A stretch of DNA of 64,000 bases. Source: Aurantibrevibacter litoralis. GTDB lineage: Bacteria > Bacteroidota > Bacteroidia > Flavobacteriales > Flavobacteriaceae. The translations under genes were made by a program, and so were the position numbers. Within the stretch, counting starts at the first letter, position 1; each line of letters opens with the position of its first letter. The DNA lies in contig NZ_JAYEEQ010000005.1 in the NCBI RefSeq assembly GCF_034651555.1, forward strand, positions 124,001-188,000. Direction: 5' to 3'. The notes below the pieces were generated by a model. The model saw only the letters and a program-made list of their open reading frames with translations, made no database searches and was not told the origin of the DNA. Positions 8,738 through 17,853 of the stretch are shown piece after piece.

Positions 8738-10852
8738 TTAAGGTAAGGCAAACGCTATAATTTTATTGCCTTTAGGCGTGCCTAATTTTTCACCGCCGCA
8801 CGCAATAACCACATATTGTTTGCCATTAACAGCATACGTAGCCGGAGTAGCAAAAGCAGCAGCGGGCAGTTGATACTGCCAAAGAACTTTTCCGGTTTTT
8901 TTATCAAAAGCCCTGAAAAAGCCATCTTTGGTAGCTCCAATAAAGAGTAATCCATTGGCTGTAACTACAGGCCCTCCATAATTTTCGGTTCCGGTGGGCG
9001 TATTTCCTGCCTCGTTTAAAGTTTCAGATTCACCAAAGGGAATAGACCAAAGATAATTTCCTGTATTTAAATTAATGGCATGTAGTGTACCCCAAGGCGG
9101 GGAAATTCCGGGATTACCCGCTGCATCCAAGAACTTTGTGTACCCTGTATGGGTGTAAGGCACAACGTTTTCAGTTAGGGGTACGTCTGCAAGCACCTCC
9201 ATTTTATCTTGAATATCAAATAAGTAATTTAATAAAGCTTCCCTTTCCGTTGTGGGTATTTGCGGAAAACCAGTCATCATACCTTTGCCTTGAGTTATAA
9301 TGTCGGAAACTTCTAGTGTTGTCCTTCGTTGTTCGATATCAACTAAAGAGGGAAAGCCGCTGGCCGCCAATCCCTTTCGATCCTTTTGATGACAACTCGC
9401 ACAATAGGTGGTATAAACGCGTTGTCCTAATGGCATTTCTTCTGATGATCCTTCTTGCTTTTCCATTTGGAGTAACCACGCCATTTCGTTGGAATTTACG
9501 TAAAGTATACCTTCGTTAGGATCTGCGGCTGCACCTCCCCATTCCGCTGCTCCGTCATAGCCCGGTAAAAGAAAAACAGGGGTTAAGGCTGGCGGTGCAT
9601 AGAGCCGTTTAGCAGATTGATTAAATATGGTGATAAGTTCTTCCCGGTTTGGGGCATAGGGACTTATATCATTTTCGGTGAGTTCATTCGATTGTCGCGC
9701 AAAAGGTTTTGGCTTTACAGGAAAGGGTTGGGTGGGCCATGGCGTTTCACCCTCGAGGGTAGAAGACGGAACTGGGCGTTCTTCAATATCAAACAAAGGA
9801 ACTCCCGTTTTCCGGTCGAATAGAAATACATAACCTTGTTTGGTTACCTGGGCTACAGCGGCAATTTTTTTGCCCTGATGTGTTACGGTTATTAAATTGG
9901 GTGGCGCAGGGAGATCTCTGTCCCAAATGTCGTGATGCGTAAACTGAAAGTGCCAAAGCCGTTCCCCTGTTCTTGCGTTTAACGCTAAAAGACAATTGGC
10001 ATACAAATTACTGCCTTTTCGAATGCCACCGTAAAAATCCGGGGCTGCCGAGCCCGTAGGCACGTAAATAATACCTAACGCTTCATCTACTGCCATACCG
10101 GCCCAGTTGTTAGCGGCACCAACGGTGCCATTGTCGATATACGTTCGGTCTTCCCAAGTTTCTGAGCCCGATTCGTCCGGATAGGGAATGGTGTGAAAGA
10201 CCCACGCTACAGCACCCGTAATTACATTAAAAGCCATAATATCGCCGGGAGCGGCACCCACATCTTCTCCGAGTCGCAACGGCATCACAATAAGATCCTC
10301 ATAGATAGTACCCGGCGTATTAGAAATTACAAATGCATTTTTAGCCCTTTCCGGAAGGCCGGATCGTAAATCTATTTTTCCATTTTCACCAAAAGAAGGG
10401 ATAGGCTGCCCGGTTAATGCATTTAGGGCATATAACTCGGAACCTACGGTGTATAGTATGCGTTTGTCTGCTCCTTTTTCCCAATATGAAACCCCTCTAC
10501 TGGTAGAATGCCAAACTTTTAAGGAATCGCCAAAACGCCAGAGCTCTTCGCCTGTGGCTGCATGTAGTGCAAAGGCTCTAAGTGCTGCCGAAACACCATA
10601 TAAAATTGTATCTATAATAATAGGATTCATTTGCATCTGTCCGTAGTCTTCAGAGGCGTAAGACCAAGCAACTTCTAAAGTCGTAACATTTTCGGGTGTA
10701 ATTTGTGAAAGTGTAGAGTAGTGGTTACGATCCGGACCTCCTAAATATGAACGCCATGTAGTATAGTCTTGGACTAGCTTTGGGGATTCTAAGTTGTTTT
10801 TACAGGCATAGAAGAAGAAAATACTAAGTAAAAGTAATATGGTGTTACGCAT
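8738..10852 (-). CDS. PQQ-dependent dehydrogenase with inserted cytochrome c domain
   Basis: A 704-residue exported quinoprotein. The N-terminus has a lipoprotein-type signal (hydrophobic stretch ending FFFYAC, Cys17). Residues about 30-450 and 565-704 form the PQQ beta-propeller: tryptophan-docking phrases such as ATGEELWRF, ARTGERLWHF and KKTGKVLWQY recur. A haem c motif CASCH (C484, C487, H488) lies in a roughly 80-residue cytochrome domain placed before the last propeller blades. It should oxidise an alcohol or sugar in the periplasm and pass electrons through its own haem. The substrate is unknown and no PQQ biosynthesis gene lies in the window. It appears monocistronic. Confidence 0.92.
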   Translation of the reverse strand: MRNTILLLLSIFFFYACKNNLESPKLVQDYTTWRSYLGGPDRNHYSTLSQITPENVTTLEVAWSYASEDYGQMQMNPIIIDTILYGVSAALRAFALHAATGEELWRFGDSLKVWHSTSRGVSYWEKGADKRILYTVGSELYALNALTGQPIPSFGENGKIDLRSGLPERAKNAFVISNTPGTIYEDLIVMPLRLGEDVGAAPGDIMAFNVITGAVAWVFHTIPYPDESGSETWEDRTYIDNGTVGAANNWAGMAVDEALGIIYVPTGSAAPDFYGGIRKGSNLYANCLLALNARTGERLWHFQFTHHDIWDRDLPAPPNLITVTHQGKKIAAVAQVTKQGYVFLFDRKTGVPLFDIEERPVPSSTLEGETPWPTQPFPVKPKPFARQSNELTENDISPYAPNREELITIFNQSAKRLYAPPALTPVFLLPGYDGAAEWGGAAADPNEGILYVNSNEMAWLLQMEKQEGSSEEMPLGQRVYTTYCASCHQKDRKGLAASGFPSLVDIEQRRTTLEVSDIITQGKGMMTGFPQIPTTEREALLNYLFDIQDKMEVLADVPLTENVVPYTHTGYTKFLDAAGNPGISPPWGTLHAINLNTGNYLWSIPFGESETLNEAGNTPTGTENYGGPVVTANGLLFIGATKDGFFRAFDKKTGKVLWQYQLPAAAFATPATYAVNGKQYVVIACGGEKLGTPKGNKIIAFALP

Positions 10853-11159
10853 GGTAAAGGCTTAGGATAAAAAAAAACATAGTTTTAAAAGTACAAAAAA
10901 TAGCGAACACTACATTGGGCAAACCAATTTGTAAACGCCTCACAGAGAATTTAGAATGTAATGTAAGCGAGATTGTTTAAAACGTATGAATTGTGACACT
11001 AAAAAGGATACCCGATAGTTGGTTTTTTACCTTCCGATAAGAAAAACGTTAGCGTGCTTAGAAATCACGCACATTTTGATCTTAAAAATATTTGGGATAA
11101 TCGAATGAGGTAGGTAGTTGCATAAAATTACTTGGCATCATTTGTCTTTGCCATCATAA
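10853..11159. other. Gene-free stretch upstream of the PQQ dehydrogenase
   Basis: About 307 bases between the start of the PQQ dehydrogenase and the stop of the exonuclease/GIY-YIG gene, both on the minus strand. It must contain the dehydrogenase promoter. I see no open frame, clear terminator or repeat. Confidence 0.4.
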
Positions 11160-12569
11160 TTACAAAGGAGACATAAGGGAAAACAAATCATCTTCTACCG
11201 CGACGGTCATAAGCTGTAGGTTTTCAGGGTGTTTTTTGAGGTAACTGTTAAGAATTCGGTGAATGTCGCGATTGTCTTTTTGATGCACTAAAAGAGAAGC
11301 TATTTGTTTTGGGGAGATGTTTCTAAGTGGAGCTGTTTTGTATCCAAAGCCTTTATAGATACCGCCCTGCACTAACACAAATGCCGTTTCTTTGGGATGT
11401 CGGCCTTTTTCCCAAATAACAAAATTTTGGTTTTCAAATTGTAGTGAAGCAACGGCTCGTAAGACTCTGTTATTATAAGTGTTTATAGCTTCTTCTTGGC
11501 GACATACCCCTTTGCATTGCTTTATTTGGTAATGAAAGCAACTGCTTACATTGGTTTGTAAGCTACAGTATTTGGGGCAAAGCTCATACGTTTCGCAAAG
11601 GGTTTCCAAAAAACTTCGGCATTCGGTAACCGAATAAAATTTTAACAAAGGTTGTTGTACCAGTTTACTGTGGTTATAGGCCAGATGCAGTACGCCGGAG
11701 GTATCTTCATAGGTAAACAAGGCAATACTTTCTTTTACCCTACGCTGCGCCCGGTTGTATTTTGGAAATAGTTGTTTTATTTCTGCCGATTCCAGTAACA
11801 GTGCCAAGAGTTCACTTCCGGTTTCGGTGAAATCGATGTCTGCTACCTCCATACACATGGTAAGCTCTTTTTTCGTCTTATCGTAAAAATGGCTCAATAC
11901 CCTTTGTTTTATGTTGTTCGCCTTGCCCACATAAATGACGTCCTTTTGGGCATTTTTAAAATAATATACCCCTTCGGTTTCCGGTAATTTTTCAAAAACT
12001 TCCTTGGGCAATAGTGGGGGAAGCGTGGCCTGCCTGGAACGAACATTTAAAAACGAAGAAAAAACGGTATTATCTGTGTCCAATTCCAGTAATTGGCGAA
12101 AGAGTTTTACCGTGGCTTCTGCATCACCTCTGGCACGATGCCTATCGGTAATAAAAATACCCTGTGTTGCGCATAAAGGACCTAGACTGTAGGATGATAA
12201 ATGAGGTATCAGTTTGCGAGATAAACGCACGGTACAGAGTTTTTTTAGCTTAAAATCGAACCCTAATTCTTTAAATTCTTTTTGAATGCCGTTATAATCA
12301 AAGTTTACATTGTGCGCCACAAAAACAGTGTCTTTGGTAAACTCCAGTATGGTTTTGGCTACTTCATAAAACTTAGGTGCGTGCTGCACCATGGCATTGG
12401 TTATCCCCGTAAGATTGCTAATAAATTGAGGGATGTTGCACTCCGGATTAATGAGGGTGGTGTACTCATCAATAACTCGTTCCCCATCGAACTTAAAAAT
12501 AGCGATTTCGGTAAGTTTCATTCCGGTATACCCATTTCCGGTGGTTTCTATGTCGACAATGGAATACAT
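11160..12569 (-). CDS. DEDDh exonuclease fused to a GIY-YIG (UvrC/Cho-like) nuclease
   Basis: A 469-residue cytosolic protein. Residues 1-165 form a DnaQ-like 3'-5' exonuclease with the DEDDh residues D6, E8, D91, H144 and D149. Residues about 195-290 form a GIY-YIG domain beginning at G200-V-Y and continuing IYVGKA (213-218) and R223, as in the N-terminal half of UvrC and in Cho. A following cysteine cluster (CPKYC ... C ... CKGVC) resembles the four-cysteine segment of UvrC. Such fusions are known and are annotated as DNA polymerase III epsilon-like or Cho-like. It lies 187 bases downstream of dnaE on the same strand, suggesting a joint role in damage processing. Confidence 0.9.
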   Translation of the reverse strand: MYSIVDIETTGNGYTGMKLTEIAIFKFDGERVIDEYTTLINPECNIPQFISNLTGITNAMVQHAPKFYEVAKTILEFTKDTVFVAHNVNFDYNGIQKEFKELGFDFKLKKLCTVRLSRKLIPHLSSYSLGPLCATQGIFITDRHRARGDAEATVKLFRQLLELDTDNTVFSSFLNVRSRQATLPPLLPKEVFEKLPETEGVYYFKNAQKDVIYVGKANNIKQRVLSHFYDKTKKELTMCMEVADIDFTETGSELLALLLESAEIKQLFPKYNRAQRRVKESIALFTYEDTSGVLHLAYNHSKLVQQPLLKFYSVTECRSFLETLCETYELCPKYCSLQTNVSSCFHYQIKQCKGVCRQEEAINTYNNRVLRAVASLQFENQNFVIWEKGRHPKETAFVLVQGGIYKGFGYKTAPLRNISPKQIASLLVHQKDNRDIHRILNSYLKKHPENLQLMTVAVEDDLFSLMSPL

Positions 12570-12756
12570 CTGAAAAGGTAAATATTGGGTTTTGAAGATA
12601 AGGATTTATTTTTTTACGCGATAATGGAGATTGAAATGCTCCGACGCTTGCCTTTTTGCACCATGGGCGGACGCAGAAACGCAATGTAAAGGTTCCTTTT
12701 GATGCCTCGTGGGCCTGCTCCGGGGTCGTTTGCCAATATAATTGTATACTTTCTGG

Positions 12757-15700
12757 CTATAAAGATATTTTCTTATGTGCGGTTTTCATATCTGCATATC
12801 TTGGATCTTGGATGTAATCTTGTTTTTGCATTTTAATAACCTCGATGCTCAGAAAACCAAATTCACTTACTACTTTTCCATAAAACCGATAAATCCCTTT
12901 GCCCCTAAAAATGTATTTTGCGGCCACCGGAGGAAAAAGTACCGTATCGAACACTTCGCCTTGCTGATCTACTAAAGTGGCAAATTGCATCCGTTTTCCG
13001 GTATGAGTGCGGGTATTTTTTACCGTTACAAGATAGCCATAAATGTCGATGTGCTTATGGAGGTATTTTTCTAAATCTTTACTGCCTTTGTTGTTTTTAG
13101 GGGGTTCTTTTAGTAGTGTAAATGGGCTGCACAAACAAAACCCCAACAACTCCCATTGGGTAAATGCGGTTTCTAAATCTGTGGCATACAATTTGGGAAT
13201 CTGAAAATTTTGTGGTTTGGGCGGAAATAGTTTCGGATATACTACCGTTTTTGCTTTAGAGAGCAACATATGCGCCTGCCACAGCAACTCATATTTATTG
13301 ATTTGGGTAAACCGAAAGGCATCAATCCGTATTAAAATACTGATCTGCTCTATGGAAATAGGTACCCGATCTAAAAAATCGTTTAACGAACTAAATGCAC
13401 CTTCTTTTTGACGCGCTTTTATAAGGCGTTCCATGACTCTGGCTTCCAGTTCTTTTAAGTACATAAACCCCAGATAGATATCTGTTTCATAAATACAGTT
13501 TACAATTGCACTTTTATTTACGCAGGGAGGGTGAATTGTGGCACCCAACATTCGCGCCTCATGCACATAGAATTCGGTGCTATAAAAGCCACCCCCATTG
13601 TTAAGTACCGCTACCATATATTCTAACGGAAAATAGGCGCGTAAAAATAGCGTTTGGTAACTTTCTACGGCATAGGAAGCAGAGTGTCCTTTAGCAAAAG
13701 CATAACCTGCAAAGCTGGCTACCTGATTCCATACTTCGAAGATTACCGTGTCGGGATAGCCTTTTTTACGGCAATTTACGATAAACAGATCCTGTACTTT
13801 TTGAAACTCTTCTCGGGAGCGAAATTTGCCACTCATACCCCTTCGCAACACATCGGCCTGACCCAGATCCAGACCGGCAAAATGATGGGCTACTTTAATG
13901 ACATCTTCCTGATACACCATAATACCATAGGTTTCTGGCATTACTTTTAACAATACCGGATGTGCCATTTTCTGTGCCCGTTCCGGATCGCTGTGGCGTA
14001 GGATATATTCTCGCATCATACCACTTTTTGCTACGCCGGGTCTAATTATGGAGCTTGCCGCTACCAAACCCAAATAGGTATCTACCTTTAGCTTTTTCAG
14101 CAGCATCCGCATGGCAGGCGATTCTACGTAAAAGCATCCCATACATTGGGCACTCTTTACCAGAGTATTAATTTGAGGGTCTTTTTTAAATTTCTTGACG
14201 TCGTGTATATCGAATGTATTTATTTTATTAGGTTGGTTCTGTGCTATAATTGCTATAGCCTCTTTTATTTTCGCAAGGCCGCGTTGGCTTAAAATATCAA
14301 ACTTAAAAAGGCCTACATCTTCGGCAATGACCATATCAAACTGAGTGGTAGCAAATCCTTTTGGGGGCAAATGAGTAGCCGAAAAACAGTGAATGGGTCT
14401 TTCGGTAATTAAAATTCCTCCGGCATGGATACTGAGGTAATTGGGCATTCCATGAATATGTTGTGCGTATTTGAGCACTAAAAGAGAAATCTCATCCAAA
14501 TCGGTGGGTTGGTAGCCTCCATCACAAAGCAAATCTATATCTTCTTTGGGAAGGCCGAATACTTTGCCCAACTCACGTACAGCCCCATTATGCTGAAAGG
14601 TAACATAAGTTCCTAAAAGCGATACATTTTTAAAGCGATTAAAAATATAGGTCGTCATGGCCTCCCGATCTTTCCATGAAAAATCGATGTCGAAATCGGG
14701 TGGATTTACCCGATACAGGTTAATGAAGCGTTCAAAATACAGATCGAGTTCTATGGGATCTACATCGGTAATTCTCAATAAATAGGCTACAATGCTATTA
14801 GCGCCACTACCGCGACCTACATAGAAAAAACCTTGACTCCGGGCATAGGAAACAATATCCCAATTGATAAGGAAATAGGATACAAACTTCATTTTCTTTA
14901 TCAGATCCAACTCCTTTTTAAGCCGTTTTGAAATCTCTTCACCTTCTGAAGCTTTTATATCCGGATAGCGATAAGGCAGTCCTTTTTGGCATAATTCTTC
15001 TAAGAGCAGGGTGTCTTGTTGTGGGTTTCCGGTATAACACTGTAAGTTTTGTGGTTTTCGTCCTTCAGAAAAATCAAATACAATGTGGCATTCATTCATT
15101 AGCTTTTCGGTGTTTTCTAAAATAAAACTGTACTCGGAAAAAACGGCAGCTAAATTTTGAATCGGAAACATCTTTTCGTCTATATGCCCTTCTTCATCTT
15201 TAGGCAATAAACTTAATAACACATTGTTGTCAATGGCACGTAGCAAGCGGTGCGTATTAAAATCGCGTTTATTTCTAAAAGTAACGGGCTGTAGCACCAC
15301 CAATTTGTGTTTTAGCCCTACCAATCTGGAAAAGGGTAGGCGTCTTAGATCGGCTATGGAAATACCTATATACTCGTGTTCCAGAAAAGATATATATTCG
15401 TGCAATACTACCTTTTCAAACGGATAAATTATATAAGCATTTTTAAAAAATGGGGCTTTAAAAGGGATCTTTTTTTCTTGGCGTAAGTGCTCGGAGAGAA
15501 AGGCATTTAGTTCCCTGTAGCCCTCATTGTTTTTTGCAATGCCCACAAAGCAGGGGTCTACACCATTTCTAAAGTCGATACCTAAAATGGGTTTAACCCC
15601 AAATTCAGGTGCTTTTCGAACAAAATTAAGGCAAGCCGAAGTATTGTTGATGTCTGTTAAGGCCAACTGTTTTATATGGTTTTCTTGTGCCAATTGCAGG

Positions 15701-15762
15701 AGTGCCACCTCAGAAAAGGTGCCGTAGCGAAGACTGTAGTAGGTGTGGCAGTTTAGGTACAT
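12757..15762 (-). CDS. Short DnaE-type DNA polymerase III alpha (DnaE2/ImuC-like)
   Basis: A 1001-residue C-family polymerase, much shorter than the roughly 1,450-residue replicative DnaE of Bacteroidetes, which suggests the accessory, translesion type. Domains in order: PHP (1-250), palm with the metal-binding PDFDIDF (D356, D358, D360), fingers, helix-hairpin-helix and a C-terminal OB fold (about 905-985). The first PHP motif reads LNCH instead of the usual HxH, so the PHP nuclease site looks degenerate. It lies downstream of dinB on the same strand and upstream of the exonuclease/GIY-YIG gene, as expected for a mutagenesis cassette. Confidence 0.92.
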   Translation of the reverse strand: MYLNCHTYYSLRYGTFSEVALLQLAQENHIKQLALTDINNTSACLNFVRKAPEFGVKPILGIDFRNGVDPCFVGIAKNNEGYRELNAFLSEHLRQEKKIPFKAPFFKNAYIIYPFEKVVLHEYISFLEHEYIGISIADLRRLPFSRLVGLKHKLVVLQPVTFRNKRDFNTHRLLRAIDNNVLLSLLPKDEEGHIDEKMFPIQNLAAVFSEYSFILENTEKLMNECHIVFDFSEGRKPQNLQCYTGNPQQDTLLLEELCQKGLPYRYPDIKASEGEEISKRLKKELDLIKKMKFVSYFLINWDIVSYARSQGFFYVGRGSGANSIVAYLLRITDVDPIELDLYFERFINLYRVNPPDFDIDFSWKDREAMTTYIFNRFKNVSLLGTYVTFQHNGAVRELGKVFGLPKEDIDLLCDGGYQPTDLDEISLLVLKYAQHIHGMPNYLSIHAGGILITERPIHCFSATHLPPKGFATTQFDMVIAEDVGLFKFDILSQRGLAKIKEAIAIIAQNQPNKINTFDIHDVKKFKKDPQINTLVKSAQCMGCFYVESPAMRMLLKKLKVDTYLGLVAASSIIRPGVAKSGMMREYILRHSDPERAQKMAHPVLLKVMPETYGIMVYQEDVIKVAHHFAGLDLGQADVLRRGMSGKFRSREEFQKVQDLFIVNCRKKGYPDTVIFEVWNQVASFAGYAFAKGHSASYAVESYQTLFLRAYFPLEYMVAVLNNGGGFYSTEFYVHEARMLGATIHPPCVNKSAIVNCIYETDIYLGFMYLKELEARVMERLIKARQKEGAFSSLNDFLDRVPISIEQISILIRIDAFRFTQINKYELLWQAHMLLSKAKTVVYPKLFPPKPQNFQIPKLYATDLETAFTQWELLGFCLCSPFTLLKEPPKNNKGSKDLEKYLHKHIDIYGYLVTVKNTRTHTGKRMQFATLVDQQGEVFDTVLFPPVAAKYIFRGKGIYRFYGKVVSEFGFLSIEVIKMQKQDYIQDPRYADMKTAHKKISL

Positions 15763-16330
15763 TTTTCGTTGTTGGTTGTTCGTTGTCCGTTGATGGTTGT
15801 TCGTTGATGGTTTGACCTTTCCTAGCCTGTCCTAAGGCGGTTGATGTGGCGTTACTACATTATTACATTTTCAAATGGCTACATTTTCAAATTTTCAAAT
15901 CGTTGTCCGTTGATGGTTGGGTCTCCCTTATCCCCTCTCAAGGAGTTAGATGTTTCGTTACTACATTTTCACATTATTACATTTTCAAATCGTTGATGGT
16001 TGTCGGTTGATCGTTGTCGGTTGATGGGTTGACCTTGCATAGCCCCCCCTAAAGCCGGAGATGCTGCGTTACTACATTGTTATATTTTCAAATGGCTACA
16101 TTTTCAAATTTTCAAATCGTTGTCCGTTGATGGTTGTTCGTATTACTTTGTACTTCGTATTTCTAACTTCGTACTTCTGTTTGTTGATCGTTGTCCGTTG
16201 ATCGTTGGGTCTTCTCTAGCCCTTCCCAAGGCGGGTGATCTGGCATTGTTACATTTTCACATTGTTACATTTTCACATTGTCAAATCGTTGTTGGTTGAT
16301 CTTGCCTGATATCGTCCTGAAATCGGAAAC
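15763..16330. repeat. Composite degenerate tandem repeat between dinB and dnaE
   Basis: About 570 bases made of four imperfect copies of one composite unit. Block A contains CGTTGTCCGTTGATGGTTG-like words (15781, 15901, 16118 and 16199). Block B is a GGTCTT...TAGCCC...AAGGCGG...GATG segment. Block C is made of ACATTTTCAAAT words preceded by TTACTACATT. The first two units are exactly 120 bases apart. The fourth unit carries an extra TACTTCGTA-type stretch at 16140-16180. No long open frame explains it. The repeat separates the stop of dinB from the start of dnaE. Confidence 0.85.
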
Positions 16331-16382
16331 GTTGGATATTTTACATCGGACGAATACCCATTCCCCTTTGGGGGTTAGGAGG

Positions 16383-17597
16383 CTACTGCTTTCTATGCGC
16401 CAAGATAATGGGTGGACCGCCGTTGAAAGGGTTATCCATTCTGCCTATGGTTTTTGCGCCCATGGCCGCAGCGCGTATTACGCTGCGGTCGCCGTAACGA
16501 TTACGGATATGATCTAGGGCTGCGTATAAATTCAGGGCTTCTTCGGTATCTTCAAACAAATTAATCTGGTAATTGCCCTGTACTAAATGACTAAATCGAA
16601 TACCAATGAGGCGTACCAATAATCTTTTGTGATACAACTGCTGAAACAGTTCTAAAATCTTTGGAATTAAAATATGGTCTGCACTGGTATAGGGAATTTT
16701 GAGTTGTTTGGAATAGGTGTTGAAATCGGAATACCTTAGCTTTACTGTGATGCAGGCCGTAAGCTTTTCTCCCCGCCGTAGCTGGTAAGCTAAATTTTCG
16801 GTCATCGCAATCAAAATACCCCGAAGTTTCACTATATCAATCGTATCTTTATCGAAGGTGCGTTCTGTGGAAATGGATTTTCGTTCCGAAAAAGGGATTA
16901 CTGGCGTGTTGTCTATGCCATTGGCTCGTTTCCAAATGACCGCGCCATTAACGCCTAGCACCCGTTGCATTAAATCTATAGGCATTTCTTGAACAGCCTG
17001 AATTCTTCGCAACCCTAAATTACGTAAGGTTTGATACGTTTTATCGCCTACCATGGGTATTTTTTTGATAGATAAAGGGGCCAAAAAGAGTTTTTCGTAT
17101 CCTTGATCTATTTTAAGTTGATTGTTGGGCTTGGCTTCATTGGTAGCTACTTTAGAAACCACTTTGTTAATAGAGAGTCCAAAAGAAATAGGCAATCCGG
17201 TTTCTCTGATGATGGTTTTTCGTAAGTTGGATGCGTATTGATAACACCCAAAAAAACGATCCATCCCGGAAAGGTCGGCGTAAAACTCGTCGATACTCGA
17301 TTTTTCGAATAAGGGTACATATTCTTTAATGATATCCGTTACCAAATCCGAGTGCTTGCTATAGGTGCCTGCATTACCACGTATAACGACAGCTTCAGGA
17401 CAAAGTTCTTTAGCCATTTTCATGGGCATGCCTGAGTGAATGCCAAAACCCCGGGTTTCATAACTGCAAGCAGCAACTACGCCTCTATCGCTTGTGCCGC
17501 CTACGAGGATAGGTTTACGCTGTAGGCGACTGTCGAGCAGGCGCTCTACAGATACAAAAAAAGTGTCTAGATCCAAATGAAGAATAGTCTTATCCAT
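16383..17597 (-). CDS. dinB: DNA polymerase IV (Y-family translesion polymerase)
   Basis: A 404-residue Y-family polymerase that copies past lesions. The catalytic acids are D9 in HLDLDTFF and D103-E104 in SSIDEF, matching the family layout. A little-finger domain occupies about 240-350 and a beta-clamp-binding peptide QINLF lies at 344-348, followed by a basic tail. The length is slightly above that of E. coli Pol IV. It is the first gene of the minus-strand set dinB - dnaE - exonuclease/GIY-YIG. No lexA-like or imuA-like gene is adjacent. Two direct repeats upstream may be a regulator site. Confidence 0.94.
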   Translation of the reverse strand: MDKTILHLDLDTFFVSVERLLDSRLQRKPILVGGTSDRGVVAACSYETRGFGIHSGMPMKMAKELCPEAVVIRGNAGTYSKHSDLVTDIIKEYVPLFEKSSIDEFYADLSGMDRFFGCYQYASNLRKTIIRETGLPISFGLSINKVVSKVATNEAKPNNQLKIDQGYEKLFLAPLSIKKIPMVGDKTYQTLRNLGLRRIQAVQEMPIDLMQRVLGVNGAVIWKRANGIDNTPVIPFSERKSISTERTFDKDTIDIVKLRGILIAMTENLAYQLRRGEKLTACITVKLRYSDFNTYSKQLKIPYTSADHILIPKILELFQQLYHKRLLVRLIGIRFSHLVQGNYQINLFEDTEEALNLYAALDHIRNRYGDRSVIRAAAMGAKTIGRMDNPFNGGPPIILAHRKQ

Positions 17598-17623
17598 AAC
17601 ACAGCAAACAATATGCTAATATA

Positions 17624-17654
17624 TGGATTATTTCCAATATTTTGGATTATTTCC
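17624..17654 (-). promoter_or_regulatory. Pair of 12-base direct repeats upstream of dinB
   Basis: TGGATTATTTCC occurs exactly at 17624-17635 and 17643-17654, 19 bases apart start to start and 27 bases before the dinB start. Read on the gene strand each is GGAAATAATCCA, which has GGA...TCC dyad symmetry. This is the layout of a repressor or activator site, but the regulator is unknown. Confidence 0.5.
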
Positions 17655-17771
17655 TTTTTTTGATATTGAATTTTATACCCCTTTGGAATTGTTATAGTAA
17701 CTTCATGTTTCACGGGGGAGGTATCTAAATCCTTTTACGCATAATAGCCAAATAGGAAACAGGGGAAACTG

Positions 17772-17815
17772 CCGCATCTTTACGTAAGATGCTTCACTAC
17801 GTTGAGAATGACAAA
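17772..17815. repeat. REP-like hairpin element
   Basis: GCATCTT (17774-17780), five bases, then AAGATGC (17786-17792) form a perfect 7-base stem. The following CTTCACTACGTTGAGAATGAC resembles the CTTCGCTACGCTCAGAATGAC words of repetitive extragenic elements found in many bacteria. It lies downstream of the BASS symporter and upstream of dinB, so it could also act as a terminator for the symporter operon. Confidence 0.5.
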
Positions 17816-17853
17816 ATGGGAAAAAGTATGGATAAAACAGAAAAAGCGAGGCT

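Noticed and set aside
15763..16330. Repeat array between dinB and dnaE as a possible CRISPR
   Set aside because: Units are imperfect, have no constant-length spacers and no cas genes are nearby.
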